DNA of 64,000 bases from Actinomadura sp. K4S16 (lineage in GTDB: Bacteria > Actinomycetota > Actinomycetes > Streptosporangiales > Streptosporangiaceae). The notes under the pieces are model-generated. The model made no database searches. It saw only the letters and a program-made list of their open reading frames with translations, and had not been told where the DNA came from. The stretch is taken from contig NZ_BDDE01000009.1 in NCBI RefSeq assembly GCF_008327685.1, forward strand, positions 62,001 to 126,000, read 5' to 3'. Position 1 is the stretch's first letter; every line of letters starts with the position of its first letter. A program made the translations under genes and the position numbers. This document shows, one piece after another, positions 1-11,259 of the stretch.

Positions 1-3000
1 CATGCCGTCGTCGGGCTGAGCGACGTCGCGGCCGACCACCGGGTCTGGCTGCCGTTCGCCTGGGAGGGCGTGTCGCTCAGCGCCGACGGCGCGGCGGCGC
101 TACGGGTGCACGTGGCCCCGGCCGGCGACGACGGGGTGTCCCTGGCGATGTCCGACGAGGAAGGACGGCCTGTCGCGCGCGTGGCCGCGCTGCGGCTGAG
201 GCCGATGCCGCGGTCCGGCCCTTCCGCCGCCCAGGCGCCGGCCCGGCGCGACCTCTACACGCTCGCCTGGTCGCCGCTGCACCTGACCGCGTCCGGCGGC
301 ACCGGACCGAGGACCGTCCTGGTGAGCGAGCCCGGTGAGGACGCGGATGCCGCGGCTGTTGCGCGCGCCGTGCGTACGGCGACCGCTCGCGTGCTGTCCG
401 CCCTCACCGAGCCGCCGCCCGCCGGAGACCCCGGGACGGTCGTCGTGATCACCACGGGCGGTGTGCCGGGTGCCGCGGCCGGGGGCCTCGTCGCCTCGGC
501 CCAGGCCGAGGATCCCGGCCGGTTCGTCCTGGTGGACACCGACGACCCCGGCTCGGCCGGGCCGCTGCTGCCGGCGATCCTCGCCACCGGTGAGCCGCGG
601 GTGCGCGTTCGCGGCGGTGCGGTCTCGGTGCCCCGGCTGGTCCGCGCCGAGCCCGCGGCCGGGCCGCCTCCGGAACTCGGCCCCGACGACGCCGTCCTCA
701 TCACGGGCGGGACGGGGACCCTCGGCGCCGCCGTCGCCCGACACCTCGTGGCCCGCCACGGTGTGCGGCGGGTGCTGCTGGCGAGTCGCCGGGGCATCGA
801 CGCGCCCGGCGCGCGCGAGCTCGCCGCGGAGCTGACCGGCCTGGGCGCCCGGCCCTGGATCACGGCCTGCGACGTGAGCGACCGCGCGGCGCTCGCGCGG
901 CTCGTCGCCGAGATCGAGCAGGACGGTCCGCTGCGCGGTGTGGTGCACGCCGCGGGCGCACTCGACGACGGGCTGATCGGGTCCTTGACCCCCGGGCGCC
1001 TCGACCGCGTCCTGCGTCCCAAAGTGGAAGCCGCCCTTCACCTGGACGAACTGACCAGGGACCTCGACCTGTCGATGTTCGTGCTCTTCTCCTCGGTCGC
1101 GGGTGTGCTCGGGAACCCGGGCCAGGGCAACTACGCCGCCGCCAACGCAGCCCTCGACGCGATCGCCGAGCGGCGCCGTGCGCGCGGCCTGCCCGCCACT
1201 TCGCTGGCCTGGGGCCTGTGGGAGGAGCGCAGCGGCATGACCGGGCACCTTGCCGACAGGGACCTGTCCTGGCTGGGACGCGCGGGAGTCCTCCCGCTGC
1301 CCACCGGCGACGGTCTGCGGCTGCTGGACGCCGCCCTCGCCCGCGACGACGCGTTCCTGGTCGCGGCGCGACTGAGCACCGCCGCGGTACGCGCCCGCGT
1401 CGCCGACGGTACGGTCGCGGCACCCCTGCGGGACCTGGCGGGGGCGCCCGCCCGCCGCCGGGCCGCCACCGCGGCCGCCGACCTGCCCGGCACCGCACCG
1501 GACTCGCCGCTCGCCCGCCTCGCGAACCTTCCGCCGCGCGAGCGGGAGCGGGAGCTGGCCGACCTGGTGCGGTCCTTGACCGCCGAGGTCCTCGGGCACG
1601 AGTCCTCCGACGCCGTCCCGGACGAGCACGCCTTCAAGGAACTCGGATTCGACTCGCTCACCGGAGTGGAACTCCGTAACCGCCTGTCGGCCGCGACCGG
1701 TGTCAGGCTGCCGGTGACGCTGGTGTTCGACCACCCGACGCCGAAGGCGGTGGCCCGGCTCCTCCACGCGACACTGGACGGCGCGCCCGGCGATGCCGGA
1801 GTCCCGGCGGCCGCCGGCCTCGCCCCGCGTCCGCCGTCCGCCGAGCCGATCGCCGTCATCGGGATGGCGTGCCGCTATCCCGGCGGGGTGTGCTCGCCGG
1901 AGGATCTGTGGGACCTGGTCGCCGCGGGCCGCGACGCCGTGTCCGCCTTCCCCGGCGACCGTGGATGGGATCTCGACGCCCTCTACCACCCCGACCCCGA
2001 CCATCCGGGCACCAGTTACGCCAGAGAGGGCGGCTTCCTTGACGGCGCGGCGGACTTCGATCCCGGCTTCTTCGGCATCCCGCCCCGCGAGGCGCTCGCG
2101 ATCGACCCTCAGCAGCGGCTCCTGCTGGAGACGTCGTGGGAGGCGATAGAGCGGGCCGGGATCGACCCTCGCTCTCTCGCGGGAAGCAGGACCGGGGTGT
2201 TCGCCGGGCTGATGTACCACGACTACGTCTCGCGCCTCGGTGAGGTGCCCGGTGCCGTCGAGGGCTACTTGACCACCGGCGCCCAGGGCAGCGTGGTGTC
2301 GGGCCGGGTCGCATACACCCTGGGCCTGGAGGGGCCCGCGGTCACGCTCGACACCGCCTGCTCGTCCTCCCTGGTGGCACTGCACCTGGCCGGCCAGGCT
2401 CTGCGCTCCGGAGAGTGCTCACTGGCCCTCGCGGGCGGGGTCACCGTCATGGCCACCCCCGGAATGTTCGTCCAGTTCAGCCGGCAGCGCGGGCTCGCGC
2501 CCGACGGGCGCTGCAAGTCGTTCGCCGCCGCCGCGGACGGCGCGGGCTGGTCCGAGGGCGCCGGGATCGTCCTCGTCGAACGTCTCTCCGATGCCCTCCG
2601 CAACGACCACCCGGTGCTTGCGGTCATCCGCGGCTCGGCGACCAACCAGGACGGGGCCAGCAACGGCATCAGCGCCCCGAGCGGCCCTTCGCAGCGGCGG
2701 GTCATCCAGCAGGCGCTCGCCGCGGCCGGGCTCGCCTCCGCCGACATCGACGCGGTCGAGGCGCACGGCACCGGCACCACCCTCGGGGACCCGATCGAGG
2801 CGCAGGCCGTCCTGGACGTCTACGGCCCGGACCGGCCGCGGGACCGGCCGCTGTGGCTGGGCTCGGTGAAGTCCAACCTCGGCCACCCGCAGGCCGCGGC
2901 CGGGATCGCGGGCGTGATCAAGATGGTGATGGCGCTGCGCCGCGGACTGCTTCCGCGGACCATCCATGTGGACCGGCCGACCCCGCATGTGGACTGGTCG

Positions 3001-6000
3001 TCGGGCGCTGTGCGGCTGCTGACCGAACCGGTGCCCTGGGAACCCGGCGTACGGACGCGCCGGGCGGGCGTGTCCTCCTTCGGCATCAGCGGTACCAACG
3101 CCCACGTCGTCTTGGAGGAGGCGCCCGAAGCCCGCCCTGCGGACAACGCCGGCGACGCCGACGACGCCGCCTCGGGCCCGTCGCTGGTGCCCTGGACCAT
3201 CTCGGGACAGGACGTCGGCGGGCTGCGGGCGCAGGCCGGCCGCCTCGGCGAATTCCTCCAGGCCGGGGGCGTGGACGCCTCCTTGGCCGACGTCGGCAAG
3301 GCACTCGCGACGGGCCGGGCCGCCCTGACGCACCGCGCGGTCATCCTCGCCGAGGACCGCACCGCGGCCGAGACCGCGCTCGCGGCGCTCGCCGCGGGGC
3401 GGCCCGGCCCGGACGTCGTCACCGGCAACGCTCGTACGCACGGACGGCTCGCGTACCTGTTCTCCGGCCAAGGATCCCAGCGGCAGGGCATGGGACGCGA
3501 ATGGCACCGGGAGCACCCCGTCTTCGCGGCCGCGTTCGACGAGGTGTGCGCGGGCGTCTCCGAACGGCTCGGCCAGAACGTCAAGGACGTCGTGTTCGAC
3601 ACCGACGACGAGACCGGGCTGCTGGACCGGACCGTCTTCACCCAGGCGGGGCTGTTCGCGCTGGAGGTCGCGCTCCACCGGTTCCTGGAAAGCGCGGGCC
3701 TGGTCCCCGACGCGGTGACCGGACACTCCATCGGCGAGGTCGCCGCCGCGCACGTCGCGGGAGTCCTGAGCCTGGAGGACGCGTGCGCCTTGGTCGCGGC
3801 GCGGGGACGGCTCATGCAGGAGCTGCCGCCCGGCGGTGCGATGGTCTCCCTGCGGATGAGCGAGCGGGATGTGCTGGACCTGATCGGGGAGCGCTCCGGG
3901 CGTGTGTCGATCGCCGCGGTGAACGGCCCGTCCGCGGTCGTGGTGTCCGGGGAGGAGGACGCCGTCGCCGAGGTCGAGGCCGAAGCGGCCGCCTCCGGCC
4001 GCAAGACCAGGAGGCTGCGCGTCGGCCACGCCTTCCACTCCCACCGCATGGAACCCATGCTGGAGCGGTTCGCCGAGGTGGCCGCCTCCTTGAGCTACGG
4101 CGACCCTGCCATCCCCATCGTCACAACGTCCGACGGCGACGTCCGCGACCCCGGGTACTGGGTGCGCCAGGTGCGCGCGCCGGTGCGGTTCGCCGACGCA
4201 ATGCGCGCCCTAGAAGCCCGAGGCGTCCGGGAGTATCTGGAGTTGGGACCCGACGCGGTGCTGAGTGCGCTCGGGCCGGACTGCCTGCTGCGACCGGAGG
4301 AGGCCGTCCTCTTCCCGACCGGGCGTGCCGACCGGCCGGCCGACCGCACCCTGGCGTCCGCCGTGGCCGCCGCCCATGTCCGAGGCCACGACGTCGACTG
4401 GGCCGCGTTCCTGCCCGCAGGGCCGGTGCGGCGGGTCGACCTCCCCACCTATGCCTTCCAGCGGCGGCGCCTCTGGCTGGAGGCGGCACCCGGCGCGGAC
4501 CGCGGCGGGCCGGGCGAACGGATCGACGGGCACGCTCTGCTGGCCTCGCGGATGACGCATGCCGGCTCGGGCGAGACGGTGATCACTGGCGGCCTGTCCG
4601 TCCGGGAGCACCCTTGGCTCTCCGACCATGCCGTGCTCGGGACCGTCCTGGTCCCAGGCGCGGCGCTGGCCGACCTGGCCCGGCGTGCCGGGGAGGAGAC
4701 CGGGCGCCCACGCCTTGCCGAACTGGTCCTCGAACACCCGTTGACGCTCCCGGGGGGCCGAGGGATCCGGCTCCAGATCGTCGTCGGCGAGGAGGACGAG
4801 TCCGGCGACGCCCCGATCGCCGTCTACGGACGTCCGGCCGATGGCGACGCCGCGTGGACGCGCCATGCCCAGGGCATGGTGGGGCGCGATGAGGGCGCCC
4901 TGCCGGAGCGGCTCGACGACTGGCCTCCGGCCGACGCCGAGCCATTGAACCTGGACGGGTTCTACGAGGAGGCGGCCGCCGCCGGATACGACTACGGCCC
5001 GGCGTTCCGCGGGCTCACCGCCGCGTGGCGCCACGGCGACGACCTGTACGCCGAGGCTGCCCTGCCAGGCGATCAGGATCCCGGAGGTTTCGGCGTGCAC
5101 CCGGCGCTCTTGGACGCCTCCCTGCATCTGCTCGTGCGTGCCGAACCAGGAACGGCGCCCCGACTCCCGTTCGCCTGGCACGGCCTGACGCTGCACGCGC
5201 TGGGGGCGACGGCGCTGCGCGTGCGCCTGACGCGCACGGGCCCGGACAGCGTCCGGGTACTGCTGACCGATCCGGCCGGCGAGCCGGTTCTCGCCGTGGA
5301 GTCCCTCTCGCTTCGGGAGGCCCCGCCCGGCGAGTTCGCGGCCACATCGACGGGTGAGGGCGCGGCGCTGTTCCGCGAGGAGTGGGCTCTGCTGCCGCCG
5401 GCGCCGGCAGAGAAGGCAGAGACGGCGGAGCGTGGGACCGCGTTCGGGCCTGATGAGTGGCCCGACCCGGCGGAACTGGCGGGCGATATCGGTGGGAGCG
5501 CCGGCACCGGCGTCGCGGTACTGCTCGCCGATCGCGCCGGAGCCTCGGACCTTCCCGAGGCCGTACAGGCGACCACGGCCGAGGTCCTTGCGCTGCTGCA
5601 GGGATGGCTGGCGGAGGACCGGTTGTCCGGGGTCCCTCTGACGCTGGTCTCCCGCCGGGCCGTCGCCACCGGGCCGCAAGAGCCCGCCGAGGACCTGGCC
5701 GCCGCGGCGGCCTGGGGACTGGTGAAGTCCGCCCAGGCCGAGAACCCCGGACGCTTCGTCCTGGTCGACAGCGGCGAACGGGACGAGGCCGCCGCCCTCG
5801 CCGATGCCGCGCGCGCGGCCTCCCATCCCGGCGAACCCTGCCTCGCGGTCCGCGAAGGCGGCGTGCGGGCGCCGCGTCTCATCCGCGCCGAAACAGGGGA
5901 GCGGCTCGAACTGCCCCGGGACACGGGCTGGCACCTGGCACCGGTCGAGCCGGGCTCACCGTCCGGCGTGCGTCCGACGGTGTCGGAGCGCACCGGCCGA

Positions 6001-8190
6001 CCGCTCGGGCCCGGCGAGGTGCGAGTGGCCGTCCGCGCGGCCGGTCTGAACTTCCGCGATGTCATGATCGCCCTGGGGGTCTACCCGGGCTCCGCCGCGC
6101 TCGGCAGCGAGGGCGCCGGAACAGTGGTGGACGTCGGTGCCGGCGTGACCGGGCTCGCCCCGGGCGACCGCGTCATGGGTCTGCTGGACGAGGGGTTCGC
6201 GCCCGTCGCGGTGACCGACCACCGGCTGCTCGTGCCCATCCCGGACGGCTGGTCGTTCGAGCGGGCCGCCGCGGTGCCCGTGGCGTTCATGACCGCCTAC
6301 TACGGCCTGCGCGATCTGGGGGGCCTGCATGAGGGAGAGCGCGTCCTGGTGCACGCCGCCGCCGGCGGGGTGGGGACGGCCGCCGTCCGGCTCGCCCGGC
6401 ATTGGGGGGCCGAGGTGTACGGCACAGCAGGCCCGGGCAAGCAGGGGGTTCTCGCCGGGCTCGGCCTGGACGCCGCGCACCGCGCGTCCTCCCGCGACCT
6501 GTCCTTCGCGCGGGAGTTCGCCCCGGCGGACATGGACGTAGTGCTCAACTCTCTCGCGGGCGAGTTCGTGGACGCCTCGATGGGACTGCTCGGGCCCGGG
6601 GGCCGGTTCGTGGAGATGGGCAAGACCGATCTGCGCGACCCGTCCGAAGCGGCCGCATTCCGCCCGGATGCGACCTACCGCGCCTTCGACCTGCGCGATG
6701 CGTCTCCGGAACGACTCGGCGAGATCCTGGCCGAGGTCGTGGATCTGCTGGAGCGGGGGACGCTGCGCCCGCCTCCCGTCGAGGTCCACGACCTGCGTGC
6801 CGCACCGGAGGTGATGCGGCACATGGGACGCGGCGGACACGTAGGCAAGATCGTGTTCACCGTGCCGCGGCGGCCCGATCCCGCGGGCACGGTCCTGATC
6901 ACCGGCGGCACCGGCGCCCTCGGCGGCCGGGTCGCCCGCCACCTGGTGACACGGTACGGTGCGCGCAACCTCCTGCTCGCCGGCCGGCGCGGGCCGGACG
7001 CCGAGGGCGCGGTGGAACTGGCGGACGCCCTGCGGGCCCTCGGTGCCTCGGTGACGGTGCGGGCCTGCGACGTCGGAGACCGCGACGCCCTGGCCGGGCT
7101 GTTGTCGGAGATTCCCGGAGACCGCCCGCTCACCGCGGTCGTCCATGCGGCGGGCGTCCTCGACGACGGGGTGGTGGCCTCCCTCACCCCGCCGCGCCTG
7201 GCCCGGGTGCTCGGCCCGAAGGCCGGTGCGGCGCTGCATCTGGACGCGCTGACCCGCGGGCTGGACCTCACCGCCTTCGTGGTGTTCTCCTCCGTCGCCG
7301 GCGTGCTGGGAACACCAGGCCAGGGCAACTACGCGGCGGCCAACCGCGTGCTCGACGCCCTCGCCACGCGCCGCCGTGCCGAGGGGCTCCCGGCGGTCTC
7401 TCTGGCATGGGGGCTATGGGAGCACGGCAGCGGGATGACCGCCGACCTCGACCACGCCGACCGTGACCGGATGGGGCGACTGGGCATCCGGCCGATGCCG
7501 TCGGCCGAGGCGCTCGCCCTGTTCGATCATGCCCTGGAACGGGAGGACGCCGTCCTCGTCCCAGCGCACCTCGCGCCCTGGCGGGCAGGTGAGGGGACGC
7601 AGGCTCCCCTCCGCCGTGCCGCCGGCGGCTCGGTGCGAAGTAGCGCGTCCGGGTCCCTTGCCCGGCGGTTGGCGGACCTTCCGCCCCAGCGGATGCGGGA
7701 GGTCATGGTGCGGGAGGTCCGGGAGTGCCTTGCCGCCGTTCTCGGTCACGCGTCCGCGGATGCCGTCGACGCCGAGGCCAGCTTCAAGGAGCTGGGCGTG
7801 GACTCCCTCGGCGCGGTCGAGCTGCGCAACGCGCTGAGCGCCGCGGCGGGCACCCGGCTGCCCGCGACGCTGGTGTTCGACCATCCGACCGCGACCGCGC
7901 TGGCCGAACACCTTTGCCAGACGCTGGCGCCGAGCGCCCCGTCCGCGGCCGACGCGGTCCTCAGCGGCCTGGACCGGCTGGCGGAGGCGATGGCGCGCGC
8001 CGGTTCCAGGGCCGCGGAGGAGGAGCGCGCCATGATCTCGGCCCGGCTGGAGCGGCTGCTGGAGGAATGGCGGGCGCGGTCCGCACCCGAGGGCGCCGCG
8101 GAGGTTCACGACGACGGCGTAGGGGAGCGGCTCGCGGCCGCCTCCTCCACCGAAGTGCTGGATTTCGTCCGCAACGAACTCGGCCTGTAA
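1..8190 (+). CDS. Modular type I polyketide synthase A (5' end outside window)
   Basis: The reading frame is open from base 1, so the gene starts upstream. From the first base: C-terminal end of a DH, then KR (nt ~690-1240, NADPH motif [11 protein letters not shown] motif of B-type KRs, catalytic Ser/Tyr/Asn present) and ACP (Ser codon ~1654). A complete module follows: KS (~1843-3120; Cys in DTACSSS, EAHGTGT and NLGH histidines), AT (~3450-4320; GHSIG and HAFH, predicting malonyl-CoA), DH (~4540-5340; HxxxGxxxxP intact), ER (~5990-6870), KR (~6890-7440; LDD, B-type) and ACP (~7720-7930). This second module should therefore fully reduce its beta-carbon. The last ~80 residues, after the ACP, form a C-terminal docking domain ending in a [13 protein letters not shown] helix, so the chain passes to another PKS protein; there is no TE. 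The partner could be PKS B, but this is inference. Confidence 0.97.
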   Translation, partial: HAVVGLSDVAADHRVWLPFAWEGVSLSADGAAALRVHVAPAGDDGVSLAMSDEEGRPVARVAALRLRPMPRSGPSAAQAPARRDLYTLAWSPLHLTASGGTGPRTVLVSEPGEDADAAAVARAVRTATARVLSALTEPPPAGDPGTVVVITTGGVPGAAAGGLVASAQAEDPGRFVLVDTDDPGSAGPLLPAILATGEPRVRVRGGAVSVPRLVRAEPAAGPPPELGPDDAVLITGGTGTLGAAVARHLVARHGVRRVLLASRRGIDAPGARELAAELTGLGARPWITACDVSDRAALARLVAEIEQDGPLRGVVHAAGALDDGLIGSLTPGRLDRVLRPKVEAALHLDELTRDLDLSMFVLFSSVAGVLGNPGQGNYAAANAALDAIAERRRARGLPATSLAWGLWEERSGMTGHLADRDLSWLGRAGVLPLPTGDGLRLLDAALARDDAFLVAARLSTAAVRARVADGTVAAPLRDLAGAPARRRAATAAADLPGTAPDSPLARLANLPPRERERELADLVRSLTAEVLGHESSDAVPDEHAFKELGFDSLTGVELRNRLSAATGVRLPVTLVFDHPTPKAVARLLHATLDGAPGDAGVPAAAGLAPRPPSAEPIAVIGMACRYPGGVCSPEDLWDLVAAGRDAVSAFPGDRGWDLDALYHPDPDHPGTSYAREGGFLDGAADFDPGFFGIPPREALAIDPQQRLLLETSWEAIERAGIDPRSLAGSRTGVFAGLMYHDYVSRLGEVPGAVEGYLTTGAQGSVVSGRVAYTLGLEGPAVTLDTACSSSLVALHLAGQALRSGECSLALAGGVTVMATPGMFVQFSRQRGLAPDGRCKSFAAAADGAGWSEGAGIVLVERLSDALRNDHPVLAVIRGSATNQDGASNGISAPSGPSQRRVIQQALAAAGLASADIDAVEAHGTGTTLGDPIEAQAVLDVYGPDRPRDRPLWLGSVKSNLGHPQAAAGIAGVIKMVMALRRGLLPRTIHVDRPTPHVDWSSGAVRLLTEPVPWEPGVRTRRAGVSSFGISGTNAHVVLEEAPEARPADNAGDADDAASGPSLVPWTISGQDVGGLRAQAGRLGEFLQAGGVDASLADVGKALATGRAALTHRAVILAEDRTAAETALAALAAGRPGPDVVTGNARTHGRLAYLFSGQGSQRQGMGREWHREHPVFAAAFDEVCAGVSERLGQNVKDVVFDTDDETGLLDRTVFTQAGLFALEVALHRFLESAGLVPDAVTGHSIGEVAAAHVAGVLSLEDACALVAARGRLMQELPPGGAMVSLRMSERDVLDLIGERSGRVSIAAVNGPSAVVVSGEEDAVAEVEAEAAASGRKTRRLRVGHAFHSHRMEPMLERFAEVAASLSYGDPAIPIVTTSDGDVRDPGYWVRQVRAPVRFADAMRALEARGVREYLELGPDAVLSALGPDCLLRPEEAVLFPTGRADRPADRTLASAVAAAHVRGHDVDWAAFLPAGPVRRVDLPTYAFQRRRLWLEAAPGADRGGPGERIDGHALLASRMTHAGSGETVITGGLSVREHPWLSDHAVLGTVLVPGAALADLARRAGEETGRPRLAELVLEHPLTLPGGRGIRLQIVVGEEDESGDAPIAVYGRPADGDAAWTRHAQGMVGRDEGALPERLDDWPPADAEPLNLDGFYEEAAAAGYDYGPAFRGLTAAWRHGDDLYAEAALPGDQDPGGFGVHPALLDASLHLLVRAEPGTAPRLPFAWHGLTLHALGATALRVRLTRTGPDSVRVLLTDPAGEPVLAVESLSLREAPPGEFAATSTGEGAALFREEWALLPPAPAEKAETAERGTAFGPDEWPDPAELAGDIGGSAGTGVAVLLADRAGASDLPEAVQATTAEVLALLQGWLAEDRLSGVPLTLVSRRAVATGPQEPAEDLAAAAAWGLVKSAQAENPGRFVLVDSGERDEAAALADAARAASHPGEPCLAVREGGVRAPRLIRAETGERLELPRDTGWHLAPVEPGSPSGVRPTVSERTGRPLGPGEVRVAVRAAGLNFRDVMIALGVYPGSAALGSEGAGTVVDVGAGVTGLAPGDRVMGLLDEGFAPVAVTDHRLLVPIPDGWSFERAAAVPVAFMTAYYGLRDLGGLHEGERVLVHAAAGGVGTAAVRLARHWGAEVYGTAGPGKQGVLAGLGLDAAHRASSRDLSFAREFAPADMDVVLNSLAGEFVDASMGLLGPGGRFVEMGKTDLRDPSEAAAFRPDATYRAFDLRDASPERLGEILAEVVDLLERGTLRPPPVEVHDLRAAPEVMRHMGRGGHVGKIVFTVPRRPDPAGTVLITGGTGALGGRVARHLVTRYGARNLLLAGRRGPDAEGAVELADALRALGASVTVRACDVGDRDALAGLLSEIPGDRPLTAVVHAAGVLDDGVVASLTPPRLARVLGPKAGAALHLDALTRGLDLTAFVVFSSVAGVLGTPGQGNYAAANRVLDALATRRRAEGLPAVSLAWGLWEHGSGMTADLDHADRDRMGRLGIRPMPSAEALALFDHALEREDAVLVPAHLAPWRAGEGTQAPLRRAAGGSVRSSASGSLARRLADLPPQRMREVMVREVRECLAAVLGHASADAVDAEASFKELGVDSLGAVELRNALSAAAGTRLPATLVFDHPTATALAEHLCQTLAPSAPSAADAVLSGLDRLAEAMARAGSRAAEEERAMISARLERLLEEWRARSAPEGAAEVHDDGVGERLAAASSTEVLDFVRNELGL

Positions 8191-8214
8191 GCGGGCCGAG
8201 GGCGGTGCTCCGTG

Positions 8215-8242
8215 CCCCCAGTTCTCGGCGTGCCGCCCCCTA
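8215..8242. promoter_or_regulatory. Candidate operator upstream of the CCR gene
   Basis: CCCCCA (8215-8220) and CCCCTA (8237-8242) lie exactly 22 bp apart in the 135-bp gap between PKS A and the CCR gene. On the minus strand the second copy reads TATAGGGG. The same ATAGGGG core recurs in five other intergenic regions of the window. This suggests a binding site for a pathway regulator, perhaps the SARP; the orientation is opposite to the downstream gene. Confidence 0.45.
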
Positions 8243-8325
8243 TAAACCCAGTGGCGCCTTGCCCTGTTTCAGGCCCGATGCGACCTTCGACCGTAACGAC
8301 CGTGCACCATTCTCAGGGACGGAAA

Positions 8326-9654
8326 ATGCGGGAGATTCTGCAAGCGATCGAACAGCGTGCTCCAGCCCTGGAATGGGAGGGCATCGCGGTGCCCGACTCC
8401 TATCGCGCGCTGACCGTGCACAAGAGCGAGGTCGGAGTCTTCGAGGGGATCCCGGTCGAAGACCGGGACCCGCGCGATTCATTGCACGTGCACGACGTCG
8501 ACGTCCCGGAACTGGGGATCGGCGAGGCGTTGATCGCCGTCATGGCGAGCTCGGTCAACTACAACACCGTGTGGTCCGCCCTCTTCGAGCCCATTCCGAC
8601 GTTCGAGTTCCTGCAGCGATACGGCCGCCGCTCCCCGCTCGCCGCCCGTCACGACCTGCCTTACCACGTGCTCGGCTCGGACCTGTCGGGGGTCGTCCTG
8701 CGGGTCGGCCCCGGTGTCACCCGCTGGCGTCCGGGGGACCGGGTCGTGGCGCACTGCCTGTCGGTCGAGCTGGAGGAGCCCGAGGGGCACGACGACGCGA
8801 TGCTCGACCCCGAGCAGCGGATCTGGGGCTTCGAGACCAACTTCGGCGGACTCGCCGAACTGGCCCTGGTCCGGGCCAACCAGCTCATGCCCAAGGCGGA
8901 GCACCTGACGTGGGAGGAGGCAGCGGCCCCGGGGCTGGTGCACTCCACCGCCTACCGGCAACTGGTCTCGCGCAACGGCGCGGATATGAAGCAGGGCGAC
9001 GTCGTGCTGGTCTGGGGGGCCTGCGGCGGACTCGGCTCCTACGCCACCCAGCTCGCCCTGCGGGGCGGCGCGGATCCCGTCTGCGTGGTCTCCTCGCCGG
9101 AGAAGCGCGACATCTGCCTGTCGATGGGCGCCGAGCTGGTGCTGGATCGGTCGGCCGAGGGATTCCAGTTCTGGCAGGATCGCGGGGTCCCCAACCGCAA
9201 GGAGTGGCGGCGTTTCGGCGGCGCCATCCGGGAGCTGACCGGCGGTCTGGACCCCGACGTGGTGTTCGAGCATCCGGGGCGGGAGACCTTCGCAGCGAGC
9301 GTGTACGTCGCCCGCCGGGGCGGGACGATCGTGACCTGCGCCTCAACGAGCGGCTACGACCACTACTTCGACAACCGCTATCTCTGGATGAACCTCAAGC
9401 GGATCATCGGGTCGCACTTCGCCAACTACCAGGAGGCGTGGCGGGCCAACGAGCTGGTCCGTCGGGGGCGGGTGCACCCGACCCTGTCACGCAGCTACCC
9501 GCTCGCCGATGCCGCCCAGGCCGTGCGCGACGTGCAGCGCAACACCCACCAGGGAAAGATCGGCATTCTCTGCCTCGCCCCGCGGGAGGGGCTCGGCGTG
9601 ACCGACCCGGAAATGCGGGAGAGGCATGCCGCCAAGATCGACCTCTTCCGCTGA
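8326..9654 (+). CDS. ccr: Crotonyl-CoA carboxylase/reductase
   Basis: Medium-chain dehydrogenase/reductase family enzyme that reductively carboxylates an enoyl-CoA with NADPH and CO2, typically crotonyl-CoA to ethylmalonyl-CoA, supplying an unusual PKS extender unit. The 442-residue protein matches the usual length (about 445). Family landmarks are present: HDLPYHVLGSDLSGVVLR, the WGFETNFGGLAE segment with the CO2-site Phe/Glu, a nucleotide-binding WGACGGLGSYATQ, and RIIGSHFANY with the conserved His. The ATG at 8326 was chosen because MREILQAIEQ matches the N-termini of known CCRs and a GGGACGG ribosome site lies just upstream; in-frame codons at 8212 and 8278 would add a non-conserved tail. 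The active-site segments look like the classical crotonyl type, but longer enoyl-CoAs cannot be excluded. It probably serves a non-malonyl AT of this cluster, with the AT of PKS C module 1 the prime candidate. Confidence 0.96.
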   Translation: MREILQAIEQRAPALEWEGIAVPDSYRALTVHKSEVGVFEGIPVEDRDPRDSLHVHDVDVPELGIGEALIAVMASSVNYNTVWSALFEPIPTFEFLQRYGRRSPLAARHDLPYHVLGSDLSGVVLRVGPGVTRWRPGDRVVAHCLSVELEEPEGHDDAMLDPEQRIWGFETNFGGLAELALVRANQLMPKAEHLTWEEAAAPGLVHSTAYRQLVSRNGADMKQGDVVLVWGACGGLGSYATQLALRGGADPVCVVSSPEKRDICLSMGAELVLDRSAEGFQFWQDRGVPNRKEWRRFGGAIRELTGGLDPDVVFEHPGRETFAASVYVARRGGTIVTCASTSGYDHYFDNRYLWMNLKRIIGSHFANYQEAWRANELVRRGRVHPTLSRSYPLADAAQAVRDVQRNTHQGKIGILCLAPREGLGVTDPEMRERHAAKIDLFR

Positions 9655-9693
9655 CCGCGCGGAGCCCTCCGTCCGCCGAAGGTGGTGGCAGCC

Positions 9694-10470
9694 ATGAGCA
9701 CGTCCGCAGAGGTGGCGGACCGCTGGTTCCGGCGGTTCCCCGCGTCCCCCGCACCCGCTGTGCCCGCGCGCCCCCGGCTCGTCTGCTTCCCACACGCCGG
9801 CGGCTCGGCGAGCTTCTACCACCCGTTCGCCCGCGAGCTCGCCGGCGCCTGCGAGGTCGTCGCCGTCCAGTACCCGGGACGCCAGGACCGGCGGGCCGAG
9901 GCCCCGTGCACGGACCTGGAGTCCCTCGCCGGGCTCGTCCACGAGGTGCTGCCGCGGGAACCGGGACGGCCGCTGGCGCTGTTCGGGCACAGCATGGGCG
10001 CCGTGCTCGCCTATGAGGTGGCACGGAGGCTCGAAGGGGAGGGGACGGATCCGGCCGTGCTCATCGTCTCCGGGCGCCGGGCGCCGTCCACGCACCGCCA
10101 CGAAGACGTGCACCGCCGCTCCGACGACGCGCTGCTCGCCGAGGTGGCCGGGCTGAGCGGGACCAGTGCCGCCCTGCTGGAGGACGAGGAACTGCGGCGC
10201 ATGATCCTTCCCGCGCTGCGCGCCGACTACCGGGCGATCGAGACCTACCGGCACCGTCCCGGCCCGCCGCTGGCCTGCCCGGTGAGCGTGCTGACGGGTG
10301 ACCGCGACCCCCGCGTCTCCACCGCGGAGGCCGAAGCATGGCGCGCCCACACCGGCGGCGGCTTCCGGATGCGCACCCTGCCCGGCGGCCACTTCTACCT
10401 GAGCGAGCGCCGCGCCGAGGTCGCCGCCGCCATCGCCGCCGATCTGGCGGGCTTCGCGGCCGACCACTGA
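9694..10470 (+). CDS. Type II (editing) thioesterase
   Basis: Alpha/beta-hydrolase thioesterase of about 258 residues, the usual size for stand-alone TEII proteins of PKS clusters. These remove misprimed or decarboxylated acyl groups from ACPs. Landmarks: RLVCFPHAGGSASFY near the N-terminus (oxyanion region), LFGHSMGAVLAYEVAR with nucleophile Ser at about residue 100, and a C-terminal PGGHFYL with catalytic His at about 233. The ATG at 9694 is preferred over a GTG at 9682 because the purine-rich GAAGGTGG stretch just upstream fits a ribosome site. It lies 39 bp after the CCR gene on the same strand, so co-transcription is likely. Since no PKS in the window has a fused TE and release should be by the tetronate cassette, an editing role is favoured over release. 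Confidence 0.93.
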   Translation: MSTSAEVADRWFRRFPASPAPAVPARPRLVCFPHAGGSASFYHPFARELAGACEVVAVQYPGRQDRRAEAPCTDLESLAGLVHEVLPREPGRPLALFGHSMGAVLAYEVARRLEGEGTDPAVLIVSGRRAPSTHRHEDVHRRSDDALLAEVAGLSGTSAALLEDEELRRMILPALRADYRAIETYRHRPGPPLACPVSVLTGDRDPRVSTAEAEAWRAHTGGGFRMRTLPGGHFYLSERRAEVAAAIAADLAGFAADH

Positions 10471-10522
10471 GCCGGCCGGCGGCGGTTCGCCCCTGAGCAC
10501 CTGGCCAGAATGCTGGACGAGT

Positions 10523-10534
10523 GTATAGGGATCT
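10523..10534 (+). promoter_or_regulatory. Single ATAGGG motif upstream of the TetR gene
   Basis: GTATAGGGATCT sits about 55 bp before the TetR start codon in the 109-bp gap after the thioesterase gene. It carries the ATAGGG core found in five other intergenic regions, but without a phased second copy in the same orientation. A short GTTG-N7-CAAC inverted repeat immediately downstream (10541-10555) could be a TetR autoregulatory site. Both readings are tentative. Confidence 0.3.
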
Positions 10535-10579
10535 AGTACGTTGATATGGACAACTGATCATGTGTTAAGGAAGCTGTAT

Positions 10580-11254
10580 ATGAGTTCAGTCCCGCCCGCG
10601 GAACGTCCTGCCGATGCCGACCTGACCGCGCGGGCGCGGATCAGGGACGCCGCGCTGCTGCAGTTCGCCGAGCGCGGCGCCAAAGAGGCGACGATCAGGG
10701 ACATCGCCGAGGCCGCGGGCGTGTCGTCCGGACTCGTCCAGTACCACTACAAGAGCAAGGAGGCGTTGCGGGAGGCGTGCGACGAGTACGCCTTCGACTT
10801 CTTCCGGAGGACCAAGGACGAGGCCCACGCCAAAGGCCAGTTCGCGGACCCCAACTTCCTGTCCATCGCCTTCCGGACCAGCATGCCGGTGCTGCGCTAC
10901 CTGGCCCGTGCGCTGGTCGACGACTCCCCGTCCTCAGCGCAGCTCTTCGACGAGCTGGTCGACTACACCAAGGACGCGCTCTGGGCGGGCATGCCCGGCG
11001 TCATCGCTCCCCCGGACCATGACCGCGAGGGCCTTTCGGCCGTGCTGACCGCCATGCAGCTCGGCGTCATCGTCCTGCACACCCACCTGTCGCGCACGCT
11101 GGGCACCGAGACCTTCAGCCCCGAGACCTACCCCCGCCTGGTCCTGGCGTTGCTCGACATCCACTCGCACGCGCTCGTCAGCCCGGAGACGGCCGCCGAG
11201 GCCCGCGCCGGACTCGAACGTTTCCTAGCAGGTCCCCCCACCGCAGAGGAGTAA
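10580..11254 (+). CDS. TetR-family transcriptional regulator
   Basis: About 224 residues. The N-terminal helix-turn-helix is clear: [14 protein letters not shown] then [21 protein letters not shown] and [13 protein letters not shown], the canonical TetR DNA-binding module. The remainder is a helical ligand-binding and dimerisation domain without recognisable specificity. The ATG at 10580 was chosen because AAGGA (10567-10571) lies 8 bp upstream; a TTG at 10541 is in frame but has no site. Its stop is 5 bp before the ABC ATPase start, and a permease follows with overlap, so this is a three-gene regulator-exporter operon. By family precedent it probably represses the transporter until the polyketide or an intermediate binds. 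Confidence 0.93.
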   Translation: MSSVPPAERPADADLTARARIRDAALLQFAERGAKEATIRDIAEAAGVSSGLVQYHYKSKEALREACDEYAFDFFRRTKDEAHAKGQFADPNFLSIAFRTSMPVLRYLARALVDDSPSSAQLFDELVDYTKDALWAGMPGVIAPPDHDREGLSAVLTAMQLGVIVLHTHLSRTLGTETFSPETYPRLVLALLDIHSHALVSPETAAEARAGLERFLAGPPTAEE

Positions 11255-11259
11255 CGGCA

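Noticed and set aside
8212..8325. N-terminal extension of the CCR
   Set aside because: The extra residues are Pro-rich and absent from known CCRs, and they run through the putative operator. The ATG at 8326 has a ribosome site.
9694..10470. The thioesterase as chain-release enzyme
   Set aside because: It has type II TE length and motifs, is encoded apart from any PKS end, and the cluster has a dedicated tetronate release cassette.
10525..10530. ATAGGG motif as half of a PimM-type CTVGGGAWWTCCCBAG palindrome
   Set aside because: The second half is missing at all six sites and no PAS-LuxR regulator is encoded in the window.
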